NCBI GenBank assembly: GCA_007128625.1
Contig: SKXC01000030.1
Location: forward strand, 1-33,034
Source of the DNA: Syntrophomonadaceae bacterium
Lineage (GTDB): Bacteria; Bacillota; Dethiobacteria; DTU022
Reading direction: 5' to 3'
Length of the DNA: 33,034 bases
Shown: positions 19,195 through 28,924 of the stretch, piece after piece
How the letters are laid out: the number at the start of each line of letters is the position of its first letter
Position numbering within the stretch: position 1 is the stretch's first letter
Program-made: the position numbers and the translations under genes
Notes under the pieces: generated by a model
Database searches by the model: none
What the model was told of the DNA's origin: nothing
The model's input: only the letters and a program-made list of their open reading frames with translations

Positions 19195-20433
19195 TTGCAG
19201 GCTGATCTGATTTGTATCGGTAATGAACTTTTAACCGGATTGATAGAAAACAGCAATACTGGTTTTCTGGCCAGGCGGTTATGGTCTGCTGGAATAGAAG
19301 TTCGTGAAGCAACTGTTGTCGCAGACGACCGGGAAGCGATAAAAAATGCCCTGGAAAGAGCCATGGAAAAAAGTGAAATAGTTATTCTTACCGGTGGATT
19401 GGGACCAACAGATGATGATATGACCAAAGAAGCGGTTGCCTCTATTCTTGATCTGCAGCTGGTGCTAAACCGGGAGTGGTTAGAAAGGATGGAGAGTTTT
19501 TTTTCCTGTCGGGGTATAAGAATGCCTGAAAACAACCGGAAGCAAGCCATGGTCATTGAAGGCGCTGCCCTTTTGGAAAATCAATGCGGAACCGCACCGG
19601 GCTCAATGATTGAAAGAGAAGGCAGACTGATTATCATGCTGCCCGGTCCGCCTAATGAAATGAGCCTGATGTTTGATCAATCCGTTTTGCCGTTTATTTT
19701 TAATTATAATCCGGGGAACGTAACCATGGTGAAAACGTTAAAGTGTTGTGGTATAGGTGAATCGATGCTGGAAGAAAAAATTAAAATGCTTGGTTCATGG
19801 GATTTTCCACCTATATCATATATTGCCAGGGGTTTTGAAGTTAATCTGCAAATAAAAGGTAAAGGAAACGCTAAAGAAGCCGCAGCAGCTATTGAAAAAG
19901 CTGAAAAACATTTAAAATCATTACTCGGAGATCATATTTACGGTAGTGAAGATGATACTTTAGCCAGTCGGGTAGCTGAACTATTAGCAGAAAAACAAAT
20001 GACCATTGCCCTGGCTGAATCCTGCAGCGGGGGTCATTTGTCGGATATGCTAACAGATATTCCAGGCATTTCTAAGTTTTATAAAGGCGGCCTGGTTGCT
20101 TACAGTGAAGAGGTTAAAACCTCTAAACTGGGTCTTGATCAGGAACTGCTAAAAAAAGAAGGCCTGGTCAGCGAAGCGACTGCAAAAGCAATGGCTGAAG
20201 CAGCAAGAAATTATTTTAACTCAGATCTGGCAGCAGGAATAACCGGTCTGGCCGGCCCGGATAGTGATTCATCGAATAAGCCGGTTGGCCTGGTTTATAT
20301 AGCCGTTTCATCTGCTAAAGGTTGTCAATGTAAAAAAATGAACCTTGGTGGTGGACGGCAAATGGTAAAGGAAAGATCTTCACAACTGGCCCTGGACATG
20401 ATCAGAAGAACGCTGTTGTCTATCCGGACATAA
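19195..20433 (+). CDS. cinA: Competence/damage-inducible protein CinA (nicotinamide-nucleotide amidohydrolase family)
   Basis: LICIGNELLTGLIENSN, ILTGGLGPTDDDMTKEA, C-terminal AESCSGG and GITGLAGPDSDS. Start TTG 19195 or GTG 19186; the track start at 19099 overlaps rimO. Confidence 0.93.
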   Translation: MQADLICIGNELLTGLIENSNTGFLARRLWSAGIEVREATVVADDREAIKNALERAMEKSEIVILTGGLGPTDDDMTKEAVASILDLQLVLNREWLERMESFFSCRGIRMPENNRKQAMVIEGAALLENQCGTAPGSMIEREGRLIIMLPGPPNEMSLMFDQSVLPFIFNYNPGNVTMVKTLKCCGIGESMLEEKIKMLGSWDFPPISYIARGFEVNLQIKGKGNAKEAAAAIEKAEKHLKSLLGDHIYGSEDDTLASRVAELLAEKQMTIALAESCSGGHLSDMLTDIPGISKFYKGGLVAYSEEVKTSKLGLDQELLKKEGLVSEATAKAMAEAARNYFNSDLAAGITGLAGPDSDSSNKPVGLVYIAVSSAKGCQCKKMNLGGGRQMVKERSSQLALDMIRRTLLSIRT

Positions 20434-20446
20434 GGAGGTAAGAATA

Positions 20447-21010
20447 TTGGCCAGGTTATTTATTGCCATTGAACTTTCCAAACAGCAGAAGGAAGAAGTT
20501 CTAAAATTACAGCAAAAACTAAAAGGTTTCCTGGAAGGGGTGAGCTGGGTAAAACCGGAAGGAATGCATCTTACCTTAAAATTTTTGGGGGATACTGAAC
20601 CGGATTTAATTGATAATATTAAAAAAGCCATGGATAACAGTGTTGTTTCAGTTAACCAGTTTAAATTGGCTATCGGTTACAGCGGAGTATTCCCATCTGT
20701 TCACAAAGCAAGGGTAATGTGGATCGGCGTTCGTGAAGGGGAAACAGCCCTTAAGCATCTGGCACAGAATCTAGATATAAACCTTTCCAGCTACGGTTTT
20801 AAACCTGAAAAAAGAAGTTACAAACCACATCTTACGATCGGTAGAATTCGCCGACCGATTCCGGTTCACCTGATCAAAAGATTCATTGAACAGGAAAATA
20901 GTTTTTATACATCTTCCAGTATTGCTGAAGAAATAGTATTATTTGAAAGCCAACTTACTCCTAAGGGTTCAATTTATACTGTACTTTATAAAAACGGACT
21001 GGCTGGATAA
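20447..21010 (+). CDS. thpR: RNA 2',3'-cyclic phosphodiesterase (2H phosphoesterase)
   Basis: Two HxT motifs, MHLTLKFLG and KPHLTIGRI; TTG start. Confidence 0.92.
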   Translation: MARLFIAIELSKQQKEEVLKLQQKLKGFLEGVSWVKPEGMHLTLKFLGDTEPDLIDNIKKAMDNSVVSVNQFKLAIGYSGVFPSVHKARVMWIGVREGETALKHLAQNLDINLSSYGFKPEKRSYKPHLTIGRIRRPIPVHLIKRFIEQENSFYTSSSIAEEIVLFESQLTPKGSIYTVLYKNGLAG

Positions 21011-21131
21011 AAATGATTATATTTCTACTTCAAATGATGCAGGAGATCGAACAGCTAAACAGAAGATAACACCATCAGGGCTAGGCCAGTAAAATTCAAG
21101 TGGCAATCCCTGTTTAAGGAGGTAATAATAA

Positions 21132-22214
21132 TTGGAAAAAGAAAAAGCGCTTGAATCAGCACTATTACAGATTGAAAAGCAGTTCGGCAAAGGCTCAATT
21201 ATGAAATTAGGTCAGGATGCAGTAACTGAAATTGCCGTAATTCCTTCCGGCTGCCTGGCAGTAGATGCAGCTTTGGGAGTTGGGGGAATACCGAGGGGCA
21301 GGGTTATTGAAATTTTTGGCCCTGAATCTTCAGGTAAGACAACAGTTGCACTGCATATTATTGCCGAGGCACAGAAACGCAATGGTTTTGCCGCATTTAT
21401 CGATGCCGAACATGCCCTTGATCCCCAGTATGCAACCAATCTCGGGGTGAACCTTGACGAACTTTTAGTTTCGCAGCCCGATACCGGTGAGCAGGCACTG
21501 GAAATAGCAGAAGCCCTGGTTCGCAGCGGCGCTATAGATGTTCTTGTCATCGATTCAGTGGCCGCACTGGTCCCAAGAGCTGAAATTGAAGGAGAAATGG
21601 GCGATGCCCATGTTGGTTTACAAGCCAGGCTTATGTCCCAGGCTCTGCGTAAATTATCCGGGATTATCAGCAAATCAAAAACCAGTGCAGTATTTATTAA
21701 TCAAATCAGAGAAAAAGTTGGCATAATGTTTGGTAATCCCGAGGTAACTCCGGGAGGGCGGGCACTAAAATTTTATTCCTCGGTTAGGATGGAAGTAAGA
21801 AGGATTGAATCACTTAAAATTGGTTCCGATCAGATTATCGGTAATCGGACCAGGATAAAAGTAGTTAAAAATAAAGTGGCTCCTCCATTTAAAATTGCTG
21901 AATTTGATATTCTTTACGGAAAAGGTATTTCAGCAGAAGGTTCATTGATTGATCTCGGCCTTGAGCACAAAGTAATCGAGAAAAGCGGTGCCTGGTATTC
22001 TTACGGTGAGGAAAGGTTGGGTCAGGGACGGGAGAATGTCAGGGACTACCTCAAAGAAAATCTGCAAATCAAAAATGAGATTGAATTGAAGGTGCGGGAA
22101 CTGGCAGGACTTCCGGTGACAAATGTTAATAAAAGCGAAAGTGAAGTTAAATCCAAAGATAATAAAAATAACGAAATCAATACTAAACCAGGACCGGATT
22201 TAAAAGAACAGTGA
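21132..22214 (+). CDS. recA: Recombinase A
   Basis: [87 protein letters not shown] start. Confidence 0.99.
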   Translation: MEKEKALESALLQIEKQFGKGSIMKLGQDAVTEIAVIPSGCLAVDAALGVGGIPRGRVIEIFGPESSGKTTVALHIIAEAQKRNGFAAFIDAEHALDPQYATNLGVNLDELLVSQPDTGEQALEIAEALVRSGAIDVLVIDSVAALVPRAEIEGEMGDAHVGLQARLMSQALRKLSGIISKSKTSAVFINQIREKVGIMFGNPEVTPGGRALKFYSSVRMEVRRIESLKIGSDQIIGNRTRIKVVKNKVAPPFKIAEFDILYGKGISAEGSLIDLGLEHKVIEKSGAWYSYGEERLGQGRENVRDYLKENLQIKNEIELKVRELAGLPVTNVNKSESEVKSKDNKNNEINTKPGPDLKEQ

Positions 22215-22232
22215 TTACGGAGTTGAAATTGT

Positions 22233-22709
22233 TTGGATACAGATGCAGCTTTAAAAAAAGCCCGTTACCTGACATTAAGATTTTTAACTTACCGGGCGCG
22301 CAGTAAAAATGAAGTTTACGATTACCTGGAAAGAAAAGGTTTTTCTGAAGACGTAAGTGCAGAAGTGATTAAAGATATGGAAAACTATGGTTATATTAAT
22401 GATGAACGATTTGCAAATGATTTTATTATTTACCGGAAACTAAGGGGATTTGGCTTAAAAAGAGTTCGTTATGAACTGGATATGAAAGGTGTAAATAGCC
22501 AGGTTATTGATCAAAAAATAGCAGAACTTTTTAATCCGGAAGAAGATTTGGAAAGAATTAAAGAGATTTTGATTAACAGAAGCGCAGGCAAGACCTGTGA
22601 TAAAAATGATGAAAAATGGCTTAAACGTGAAGTATCTTTTTTGAAAAGGCGTGGTTTTCAGGATAATTTAATTTTTAAAGCTCTTAAAGTCTGTGATCCT
22701 GTCGATTAA
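22233..22709 (+). CDS. recX: Regulatory protein RecX
   Basis: RFLTYRARSKNEVYDYLERKGFSEDV, YINDERFANDFI, GLKRVRYELDMKGV; downstream of recA; TTG start. Confidence 0.93.
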   Translation: MDTDAALKKARYLTLRFLTYRARSKNEVYDYLERKGFSEDVSAEVIKDMENYGYINDERFANDFIIYRKLRGFGLKRVRYELDMKGVNSQVIDQKIAELFNPEEDLERIKEILINRSAGKTCDKNDEKWLKREVSFLKRRGFQDNLIFKALKVCDPVD

Positions 22710-22727
22710 GGGTCGAGTAATCTTTCC

Positions 22728-22756
22728 TTGACATAATATCGTTAAAAAGCTAAAAT
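22728..22756 (+). promoter_or_regulatory. Strong candidate SigA promoter downstream of recX
   Basis: TTGACA (22728-22733), 17-nt spacer, TAAAAT (22751-22756). Confidence 0.75.
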
Positions 22757-22762
22757 TACTAT

Positions 22763-22908
22763 AGAAAATATTTTTTTAATTATATACCAGTTCGGTGCAT
22801 AACTATTAAGAGAAAGCCTGGTGCCAAAAGGCACTGTGGATAGATAAAATAACATAAAAATTTATGCAGATAAGGGATTAATTTACCTTTTTCTGATCTT
22901 TCTCTTTT
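22763..22908 (+). ncRNA. Candidate structured leader/small RNA upstream of rny
   Basis: Lies between the consensus promoter and an intrinsic terminator; hairpin GTGCC-AAAA-GGCAC (22821-22834), long-range AAGAGAAAG (22808-22816) / CTTTCTCTT (22898-22906), and crossing TGCATAA (22796-22802) / TTATGCA (22862-22868). Confidence 0.45.
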
Positions 22909-22941
22909 AAGCTGTGTTCTGAACACAGCTTATATTTTTTA
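22909..22941 (+). terminator. Intrinsic terminator between recX and rny
   Basis: AAGCTGTGT-TCTGA-ACACAGCTT followed by ATATTTTTT. Confidence 0.8.
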
Positions 22942-22993
22942 TATAGCACAAATAGAGTATATAGTTACAAACAAAGAAACGGAGGTGAGTATT

Positions 22994-24532
22994 ATGACGA
23001 CTAATATATTATTAATAATTATTGCTGCTTTACTGGTTGGAATTGGAGTCGGGTTCTTTATTCGAAAAATTATCGCTGAAGCCAGGATCTCATCTGCTGA
23101 ATTTGCCGCAAAACAAATTCTTGAAGAAGCGAAACAGGAAGCCAGCTCTATAAAACGTGAAAAAGAACTTGAAGCAAAAGAAGAAAACCACAGGCTTCGA
23201 AACGAACTGGAAAAAGAAAACAGGGAAAGACGTTCAGAATTGCAGAGGATGGAACGAAGATTACTGCAGAAAGAAGAGACCCTTGATCGAAAAATAAATA
23301 ATATTGAGCACAAAGAAGAAGAACTAAGAAAAAAAGAAGAAGATAACAGAAAGACAGAAGAACAACTGGAAATACTTCATCAAAAACAACTATCAGAGTT
23401 GGAAAAAATATCAGGCATGACCTCTGATGAGGCAAAAGAGATATTGCTGCAAAGAGTAAGAGATGATATAGATCATGAAATGGTAATGATGGTCAAAGAA
23501 ATGGAAAACAAAGCTAAAGAAGAAGGGGAGAAGAAAGCCAGGGAAATTGTTACCTTGGCCATACAGCGTTGTGCTGCCGATCATGTGTCCGAGACAACCG
23601 TTTCTGTTGTATCCTTACCTAACGATGAAATGAAAGGTAGGATTATTGGCCGTGAAGGACGTAATATCCGGGCTCTGGAAACATTAACCGGTATTGACTT
23701 GATAATTGATGATACCCCTGAAGCAGTTATTATTTCCGGCTTTGACCCGATTAGGCGTGAAATTGCGCGAATAGCCTTAGAGAAACTTGTCAGTGATGGA
23801 CGTATTCACCCGGCAAGGATTGAAGAAATTGTGGAGAAAACACGTAAAGAAATTGATGCCCAGATAAAAGAAGAGGGGGAAAGAGCAGCCTTCGAAACCA
23901 AGGTTCATGGATTACATCCGGAGATGATCAATCTTCTCGGCAAACTTCGTTACCGGACAAGCTATGGTCAAAATGTATTGCAGCATTCAATCGAGGTATC
24001 GCATCTTGCCGGAATAATGGCTTCAGAATTAGGACTCGACGTTACACTAGCAAAAAGAGCCGGATTACTTCATGATATTGGTAAAGCGATTGATCACGAA
24101 ACCGAAGGCTCGCATGTTCAAATTGGTTCAGAACTTGCCAAAAAATACAAAGAATCACCCGCAATTATAAATGCCGTGGAGGCTCATCATGGTGATACTG
24201 ATTTTCATACGATGGAAGCGGTGTTGATTCAGTCTGCAGATGCTATATCGGCCGTCAGGCCGGGCGCGAGACGTGAAACTCTTGAAGCTTATATTAAGAG
24301 ACTGGAGAAACTGGAAAATATTGCGGATTCATTTCAAGGAGTAGAAAAAGCTTACGCTATCCATGCCGGCAGGGAAATCAGGATCATAGTTAAGCCGGAT
24401 CGGATTGATGATTATTCTTCTATTAAGGTTGCGCGTGAAATTGTGAAAAAAGTAGAAAATGAACTTGAATATCCCGGTCAAATTAAAGTAACGGTAATAA
24501 GAGAGACAAGAGCGGTGGATTACGCTAAATAA
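22994..24532 (+). CDS. rny: Ribonuclease Y
   Basis: N-terminal TM helix, coiled coil, KH domain ([29 protein letters not shown]), HD domain ([12 protein letters not shown]). RBS GGAGG before ATG 22994. Confidence 0.97.
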   Translation: MTTNILLIIIAALLVGIGVGFFIRKIIAEARISSAEFAAKQILEEAKQEASSIKREKELEAKEENHRLRNELEKENRERRSELQRMERRLLQKEETLDRKINNIEHKEEELRKKEEDNRKTEEQLEILHQKQLSELEKISGMTSDEAKEILLQRVRDDIDHEMVMMVKEMENKAKEEGEKKAREIVTLAIQRCAADHVSETTVSVVSLPNDEMKGRIIGREGRNIRALETLTGIDLIIDDTPEAVIISGFDPIRREIARIALEKLVSDGRIHPARIEEIVEKTRKEIDAQIKEEGERAAFETKVHGLHPEMINLLGKLRYRTSYGQNVLQHSIEVSHLAGIMASELGLDVTLAKRAGLLHDIGKAIDHETEGSHVQIGSELAKKYKESPAIINAVEAHHGDTDFHTMEAVLIQSADAISAVRPGARRETLEAYIKRLEKLENIADSFQGVEKAYAIHAGREIRIIVKPDRIDDYSSIKVAREIVKKVENELEYPGQIKVTVIRETRAVDYAK

Positions 24533-24556
24533 TAGATTTAACAAATAACATTTTAT

Positions 24557-24597
24557 AAAAGTACCTTTATCAATATCATTTTAGAGGTACTTTTTTT
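24557..24597 (+). terminator. Intrinsic terminator after rny
   Basis: AAAAGTACCTTT...AGAGGTACTTTTTTT. Confidence 0.7.
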
Positions 24598-24707
24598 ATC
24601 TTGAAGGAAAACGTATATGTTAGAAGAATATTTTTATAGAGAATGTTTTTATTGTTTGAGCATTTAAACCATCAATTAAATTAACTGAGAGGCTTGGAGC
24701 AGGTGCG

Positions 24708-25487
24708 ATGGACTTTTTGTTTATAGGAGACATTGTTGGGAAACCAGGCAGAAACTGCATAAAAAATTATCTCCCGTACTTGTTGAAGAATAAACGCTAC
24801 GATTTGATAATCGCCAACGGTGAAAATGCTGCCGGTGGAGCGGGTATAACCGAAAAAACATTCTTCGAATTAAGGAGAATGGGTATAGATATAATAACCG
24901 GGGGAAATCACATCTGGGACCAAAAAGATGTCTATAATTTTATTGACCATGAGCCGGAAATGATCAGGCCGGCAAATTATCCACCAGCAACAACTCCCGG
25001 TAAAGGATCCATTGTTGTTGAACGTAATGGTGTGAAAATTGCGGTGATTAATCTAGTAGGCAGGGTCTTTATGAATCCTGTAGACTGTCCATTTAGGACA
25101 GTAGAAAAAGAGATATCTGTTTTAAACAGTCAAGCTGATATTATAATTGTTGATGTACATGCCGAAGCAACTTCGGAAAAACAGGCCATGGGCTGGTTTT
25201 TAAATGGTAAAGTTAATGCAGTAATCGGTACCCATAGTCATGTCCAGACTGCAGATCAAAGAATTTTGCCTGGAAACACAGCATATATAACCGATGTAGG
25301 TATGGTTGGCCTTTATGATTCCATCCTGGGGGTTGATATTAAGGGGCCTCTAAATAGATTTATAACGCAATTACCATACAAGTTGGACATTTCACAGGGA
25401 AGAACTGTATTTAATGCTGTTGATTTTGAGATAAACGAGAATACAGGAGAAGCTCTATCAATAAAACGTATTTTTGAAATTATTTAA
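24708..25487 (+). CDS. ymdB: YmdB family metallophosphoesterase
   Basis: FIGDIVGKPGR, ANGENAAGGAGITEKTF, GGNHIWDQKDVY, VIGTHSHVQTAD; directly follows rny. Confidence 0.94.
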   Translation: MDFLFIGDIVGKPGRNCIKNYLPYLLKNKRYDLIIANGENAAGGAGITEKTFFELRRMGIDIITGGNHIWDQKDVYNFIDHEPEMIRPANYPPATTPGKGSIVVERNGVKIAVINLVGRVFMNPVDCPFRTVEKEISVLNSQADIIIVDVHAEATSEKQAMGWFLNGKVNAVIGTHSHVQTADQRILPGNTAYITDVGMVGLYDSILGVDIKGPLNRFITQLPYKLDISQGRTVFNAVDFEINENTGEALSIKRIFEII

Positions 25488-25516
25488 TAATATATCATAT
25501 TATTCATATAATTCAG

Positions 25517-25545
25517 GCAGGATATTGTATAATTAAGACGAATAA
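25517..25545 (+). promoter_or_regulatory. Candidate SigH (Spo0H) promoter for spoVS
   Basis: GCAGGATAT (25517-25525), 11-nt spacer, GACGAATAA (25537-25545); fits RNAGGAWWW-N11/12-RNNGAATWW. Confidence 0.65.
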
Positions 25546-25578
25546 TGTAATCAAACCCGTAAAGGAGGAGTTTCACAA

Positions 25579-25839
25579 ATGGAAGTATTGAAAGTCTCAG
25601 CAAAGTCCAATCCAAATTCTGTAGCCGGAGCCCTTGCTGGAGTTCTTAGAGAAAAAGGTGGAGCAGAAGTTCAGACAATTGGAGCTGGAGCCCTCAACCA
25701 GGCTGTAAAAGCTGTAGCTATTGCCCGTGGTTTCGTCGCTCCGGGTGGTATCGATTTAATATGTATCCCGGCCTTTACGGATATCGAGATTGACGGTGAG
25801 GAACGAACAGCAATTAAGTTGATTGTCGAACCCCGGTAA
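25579..25839 (+). CDS. spoVS: Stage V sporulation protein S
   Basis: 86 aa, MEVLKVSAKSNPNSVAGALAGVLREKGGAEVQTIGAGALNQAVKAVAIARGFVAPGGIDLICIPAF; highly conserved family. Confidence 0.98.
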   Translation: MEVLKVSAKSNPNSVAGALAGVLREKGGAEVQTIGAGALNQAVKAVAIARGFVAPGGIDLICIPAFTDIEIDGEERTAIKLIVEPR

Positions 25840-25872
25840 AAGAGACTGTTTGGATGGGGCTAATTAATGCAA

Positions 25873-25913
25873 GAACACCCTTTTGATTGTTACTTGCAAA
25901 AGGGTGTTTTTTT
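25873..25913 (+). terminator. Intrinsic terminator after spoVS
   Basis: AACACCCTTTT (25874-25884) / AAAAGGGTGTT (25898-25908) followed by a T-run. Confidence 0.85.
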
Positions 25914-25960
25914 AATTGTTTAGTATAATATTCGTAGCATTAGAAATGAGATTGGCGTAA

Positions 25961-26785
25961 ATGAATAATAAAAACAAAATTGATCTTCATATGCACAGTA
26001 ATGCCTCAGACGGGCTCTGCAGTCCTGGTGAACTAATCAAAATAGCTGCTAATGCCGGTTTGGCTGCAGTGGGTTTAACCGATCACGATACAATCAAAGG
26101 GCTGCCTGAAGCATCATGTGCCGTTAAAAAATACAATCTGGAGTTGGTTCCCGGTGTGGAAATAGGTGTGTTGGAAGAAAACCAGGAAGTCCATATTCTT
26201 GGATACTATCCCCAATACAAGGATGATTTGAAAAACGCATTGGAAAGAGTCCTAAAAGAACGTTATACCAGGATGGATGAAATTGTAGGAAAGCTGAGAA
26301 AACAGGGCTTTAAATTAAACCTTGAAGAAGTATTGGCGGAAGCGGGAAATTCAGCTCCGGGCAGGTTGCACCTGGCCCGTTTATTGCTTAAAAAAAGATA
26401 TATTAATAGTCTTGAACAGGCTTTTTCTTTATACCTGAATCAGAACCGTGAAGCATATGTACCCCGAAAAACTTTTACAATTAAACAAGCGATGAGTTTA
26501 CTCAAAGAGGTAAAAGCAATTCCGATTATCGCTCACCCGGGGGTTCATGGCAGTTCAATGCTTGATAAACTGATTCCTCTTGGTTTGCTTGGAATTGAAG
26601 TATTTCATCCTGAACACAGCACGGCTCAAAAAAGGACTTACCAGAAAATAGCACTTGAAAATAATCTTTTGATAACCGGCGGCTCAGATTATCATGGCGA
26701 CTATAAGAGATACGGTTACTATCCACAGCATCTGGCCATATCAAACCAGTACCTATTACCATTAAAAAATTATACTGTGAAATGA
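25961..26785 (+). CDS. PHP domain metal-dependent phosphoesterase (TrpH/RNase AM-like)
   Basis: DLHMHSNASDGLCSP, GLTDHDTIKGL, PGVEIG, IIAHPGVHG, TGGSDYHGD motifs. Confidence 0.9.
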   Translation: MNNKNKIDLHMHSNASDGLCSPGELIKIAANAGLAAVGLTDHDTIKGLPEASCAVKKYNLELVPGVEIGVLEENQEVHILGYYPQYKDDLKNALERVLKERYTRMDEIVGKLRKQGFKLNLEEVLAEAGNSAPGRLHLARLLLKKRYINSLEQAFSLYLNQNREAYVPRKTFTIKQAMSLLKEVKAIPIIAHPGVHGSSMLDKLIPLGLLGIEVFHPEHSTAQKRTYQKIALENNLLITGGSDYHGDYKRYGYYPQHLAISNQYLLPLKNYTVK

Positions 26786-26794
26786 TTAGTGCTC

Positions 26795-26823
26795 TTTTCA
26801 CAAACATAAGAAAGTGTTACAAT
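26795..26823 (+). promoter_or_regulatory. Candidate SigA promoter for the Na+-pump gene cluster
   Basis: TTTTCA, 17-nt spacer, TACAAT (26818-26823). Confidence 0.4.
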
Positions 26824-26864
26824 ATAGCAGATGCCTGTACAAAGAAATGGAGTGAAAGCAGTAA

Positions 26865-27263
26865 ATGGAAAACATGGACTTTGCCCTGCAGGTCATGGTT
26901 TTGGGATTTTTAGTTGTTATGGTTACTCTTTTTGGTCTCTATGGTTTACTGGTTTTATTCAACAGACTGTTATACAGACCTTCCCCGGTGGCAACCGGAA
27001 CACAAGAAAAAGAGATTTCTTTTTCCTCTCAAGAAGATTCAAAAGCAGAAAACAAGCGAGTTGTTGCGGCTATACAGGCCGCTATATATCAATACATGCA
27101 AACTGATCAAGCTTCTTCTCAAAAAGGACCGATTAGTTTTACGGTACACACCCCTGAGAAAACCGGATTAAACAAATGGCAAATTATCGGTCGGAGAGAG
27201 CAGCTTGAAAGTAGTTTGGAGTTAGAAAATATTAGGAGGAAGAAACGACGTGAAAACATTTAA
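26865..27263 (+). CDS. OadG family small membrane subunit of a Na+-translocating decarboxylase
   Basis: Single N-terminal TM (FALQVMVLGFLVVMVTLFGLYGLLVLFNRL), charged C-terminus; followed by biotin carrier and beta subunit genes. Confidence 0.75.
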   Translation: MENMDFALQVMVLGFLVVMVTLFGLYGLLVLFNRLLYRPSPVATGTQEKEISFSSQEDSKAENKRVVAAIQAAIYQYMQTDQASSQKGPISFTVHTPEKTGLNKWQIIGRREQLESSLELENIRRKKRRENI

Positions 27264-27675
27264 GGTAACCGTTGACAATCAATCTTATACTGTCAAGGTG
27301 GAAGAACTATCAGAGAATACGAGCAGTAAAACCAGTTCTCCTGCAGCAGAAGCTGCACCAGCACCTGCAACTGCACCCAGTCCCAGGGCAGCTGCACCGG
27401 TTGTAGAGCCTTCAAAGACAAGTGGAACTCCTGCAGCAGAACCTGAACCAAGTGCAGGAGGTGGTTTTACTTTAAAAGCGCCAATGCCCGGTTCAGTACT
27501 TGAGGTTAAAGTGAGTCAGGGAGATGAAATAAAAGAAGGTGATGTTTTGCTGGTCCTGGAGGCAATGAAGATGGAAAATGAACTGACCGCCTCGCAGGCA
27601 GGCACTGTTTCCCAAATTCTAGTTAAGAAAGGTGATACGGTAAATAGCGGAGACCCCTTGATTGTATTGTCTTAA
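27250..27675 (+). CDS. Biotin/lipoyl-containing protein (biotin carboxyl carrier subunit)
   Basis: Ala/Pro-rich linker and biotinylation motif VLEAMKMENEL; GTG start. Confidence 0.92.
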   Translation: MKTFKVTVDNQSYTVKVEELSENTSSKTSSPAAEAAPAPATAPSPRAAAPVVEPSKTSGTPAAEPEPSAGGGFTLKAPMPGSVLEVKVSQGDEIKEGDVLLVLEAMKMENELTASQAGTVSQILVKKGDTVNSGDPLIVLS

Positions 27676-27727
27676 ACATTCACTCTTGCCTAAGATTACC
27701 GATGAACCTGAAAGGGGTTAAACATAA

Positions 27728-28858
27728 ATGACGGAGTTACTTGTTGATTTTCTGAAGAGCACCGGATATTATAACTTGCAGTTAAATGAAATCATCATGA
27801 TTGTAATTGCCTGTGTCCTGCTATACCTGGGTATAGTAAAAAAATACGAGCCCTTGTTACTGGTTCCGATTAGTTTTGGCGCATTAATGGTTAATTTACC
27901 GCTCGGTGACCTGATGGACCCCGGTTCTGCCGGAGAAGTTGGCGGGTTGCTTTACTATTTATCTCTTGGTTTGGAACTTGGTATTTATCCCCCCTTAATA
28001 TTTTTAGGCGTTGGGGCAATGACTGATTTCGGTCCACTGATTGCCAACCCGATTACACTGCTTTTAGGAGCAGCGGCCCAGTTTGGTATATTTTTAACTT
28101 TTCTAGGGGCTGTGCTGCTTGGATTCACAGCTCCTGAAGCAGGGGCCATCGGGATTATCGGTGGAGCAGACGGCCCAACCGCAATATTTGTTTCCAGCAG
28201 GCTTGCTCCACACCTGTTAGGTTCTATTGCCATTGCCGCTTATTCTTATATGGCCCTGGTTCCGATTATCCAACCCCCTATTATGAAACTTTTAACCAGT
28301 AAAAAAGAACGTCAAATAATAATGGAGCAGTTACGTCCGGTTTCAAAAACCGAAAAAATCCTGTTTCCGATCATTGTTATTATCCTTACAGGTCTTTTAC
28401 TGCCGGCTGCCCTGCCGCTTTTAGGGATGCTCATGTTTGGTAACCTGATCAGGGAAACTGGTGTAACAGAGCGTTTAAGCAAGGGTGCGCAAAATGAGTT
28501 AAATAATATTGTGGTAATATTTCTCGGTTTAACTGTTGGAGCCAAGGCTTCAGCCCCTTACTTTTTGACACAAGAGACAATTATGATTATTGTACTCGGT
28601 TTAGCTGCCTTTGCTTTCGGTACTGCGACCGGCGTCCTGATGGGTAAACTGCTAAATGTTATCACCGGAGGAAAAATAAATCCACTTATCGGTTCAGCTG
28701 GTGTTTCTGCAGTTCCTATGGCATCTCGCGTTTCTCAATCAGTTGGTAAAGAAGAAAACCCGAATAACTATCTATTAATGCATGCCATGGGACCAAATGT
28801 AGCCGGGGTGATCGGTTCTGCCGTAGCAGCCGGTATACTGCTTTCTATTCTTGGGTAA
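27728..28858 (+). CDS. Sodium ion-translocating decarboxylase beta subunit (OadB/MmdB/GcdB family)
   Basis: Polytopic membrane protein with [27 protein letters not shown] and SAVPMASRV motifs. Confidence 0.93.
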   Translation: MTELLVDFLKSTGYYNLQLNEIIMIVIACVLLYLGIVKKYEPLLLVPISFGALMVNLPLGDLMDPGSAGEVGGLLYYLSLGLELGIYPPLIFLGVGAMTDFGPLIANPITLLLGAAAQFGIFLTFLGAVLLGFTAPEAGAIGIIGGADGPTAIFVSSRLAPHLLGSIAIAAYSYMALVPIIQPPIMKLLTSKKERQIIMEQLRPVSKTEKILFPIIVIILTGLLLPAALPLLGMLMFGNLIRETGVTERLSKGAQNELNNIVVIFLGLTVGAKASAPYFLTQETIMIIVLGLAAFAFGTATGVLMGKLLNVITGGKINPLIGSAGVSAVPMASRVSQSVGKEENPNNYLLMHAMGPNVAGVIGSAVAAGILLSILG

Positions 28859-28924
28859 AATATAAAAATTATCTTTTAAGTATTTAAGATATGGTTCTTG
28901 CAGCATCAGAAAAGAGGTGTGTTT

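Noticed and set aside
21011-21131. Possible LexA/SOS box before recA (cGAACagctaaac)
   Set aside because: No second GTTC half-site; does not fit the Firmicutes GAAC-N4-GTTC palindrome.
21212-21673. 153-aa antisense ORF opposite recA, and similar antisense ORFs across the window (e.g. 3522-3815, 19179-19556, 10285-10590)
   Set aside because: They lie opposite strongly conserved genes, are low-complexity or Ser/Pro-rich by codon mirroring, and lack a convincing RBS.
22763-22941. 6S RNA, T-box, SAM, TPP, cobalamin, c-di-GMP or c-di-AMP riboswitch identity for the recX-rny leader
   Set aside because: I could not find the hallmark conserved motifs (e.g. no T-box TGGN antiterminator sequence, no GEMM core); a possible 6S-like closing stem falls outside the predicted transcript. 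Rfam search is needed.
26831-27171. Overlapping + strand ORFs at 26831-27106 and 26914-27171
   Set aside because: Alternate frames of the OadG-like gene, which has the expected TM helix and RBS.
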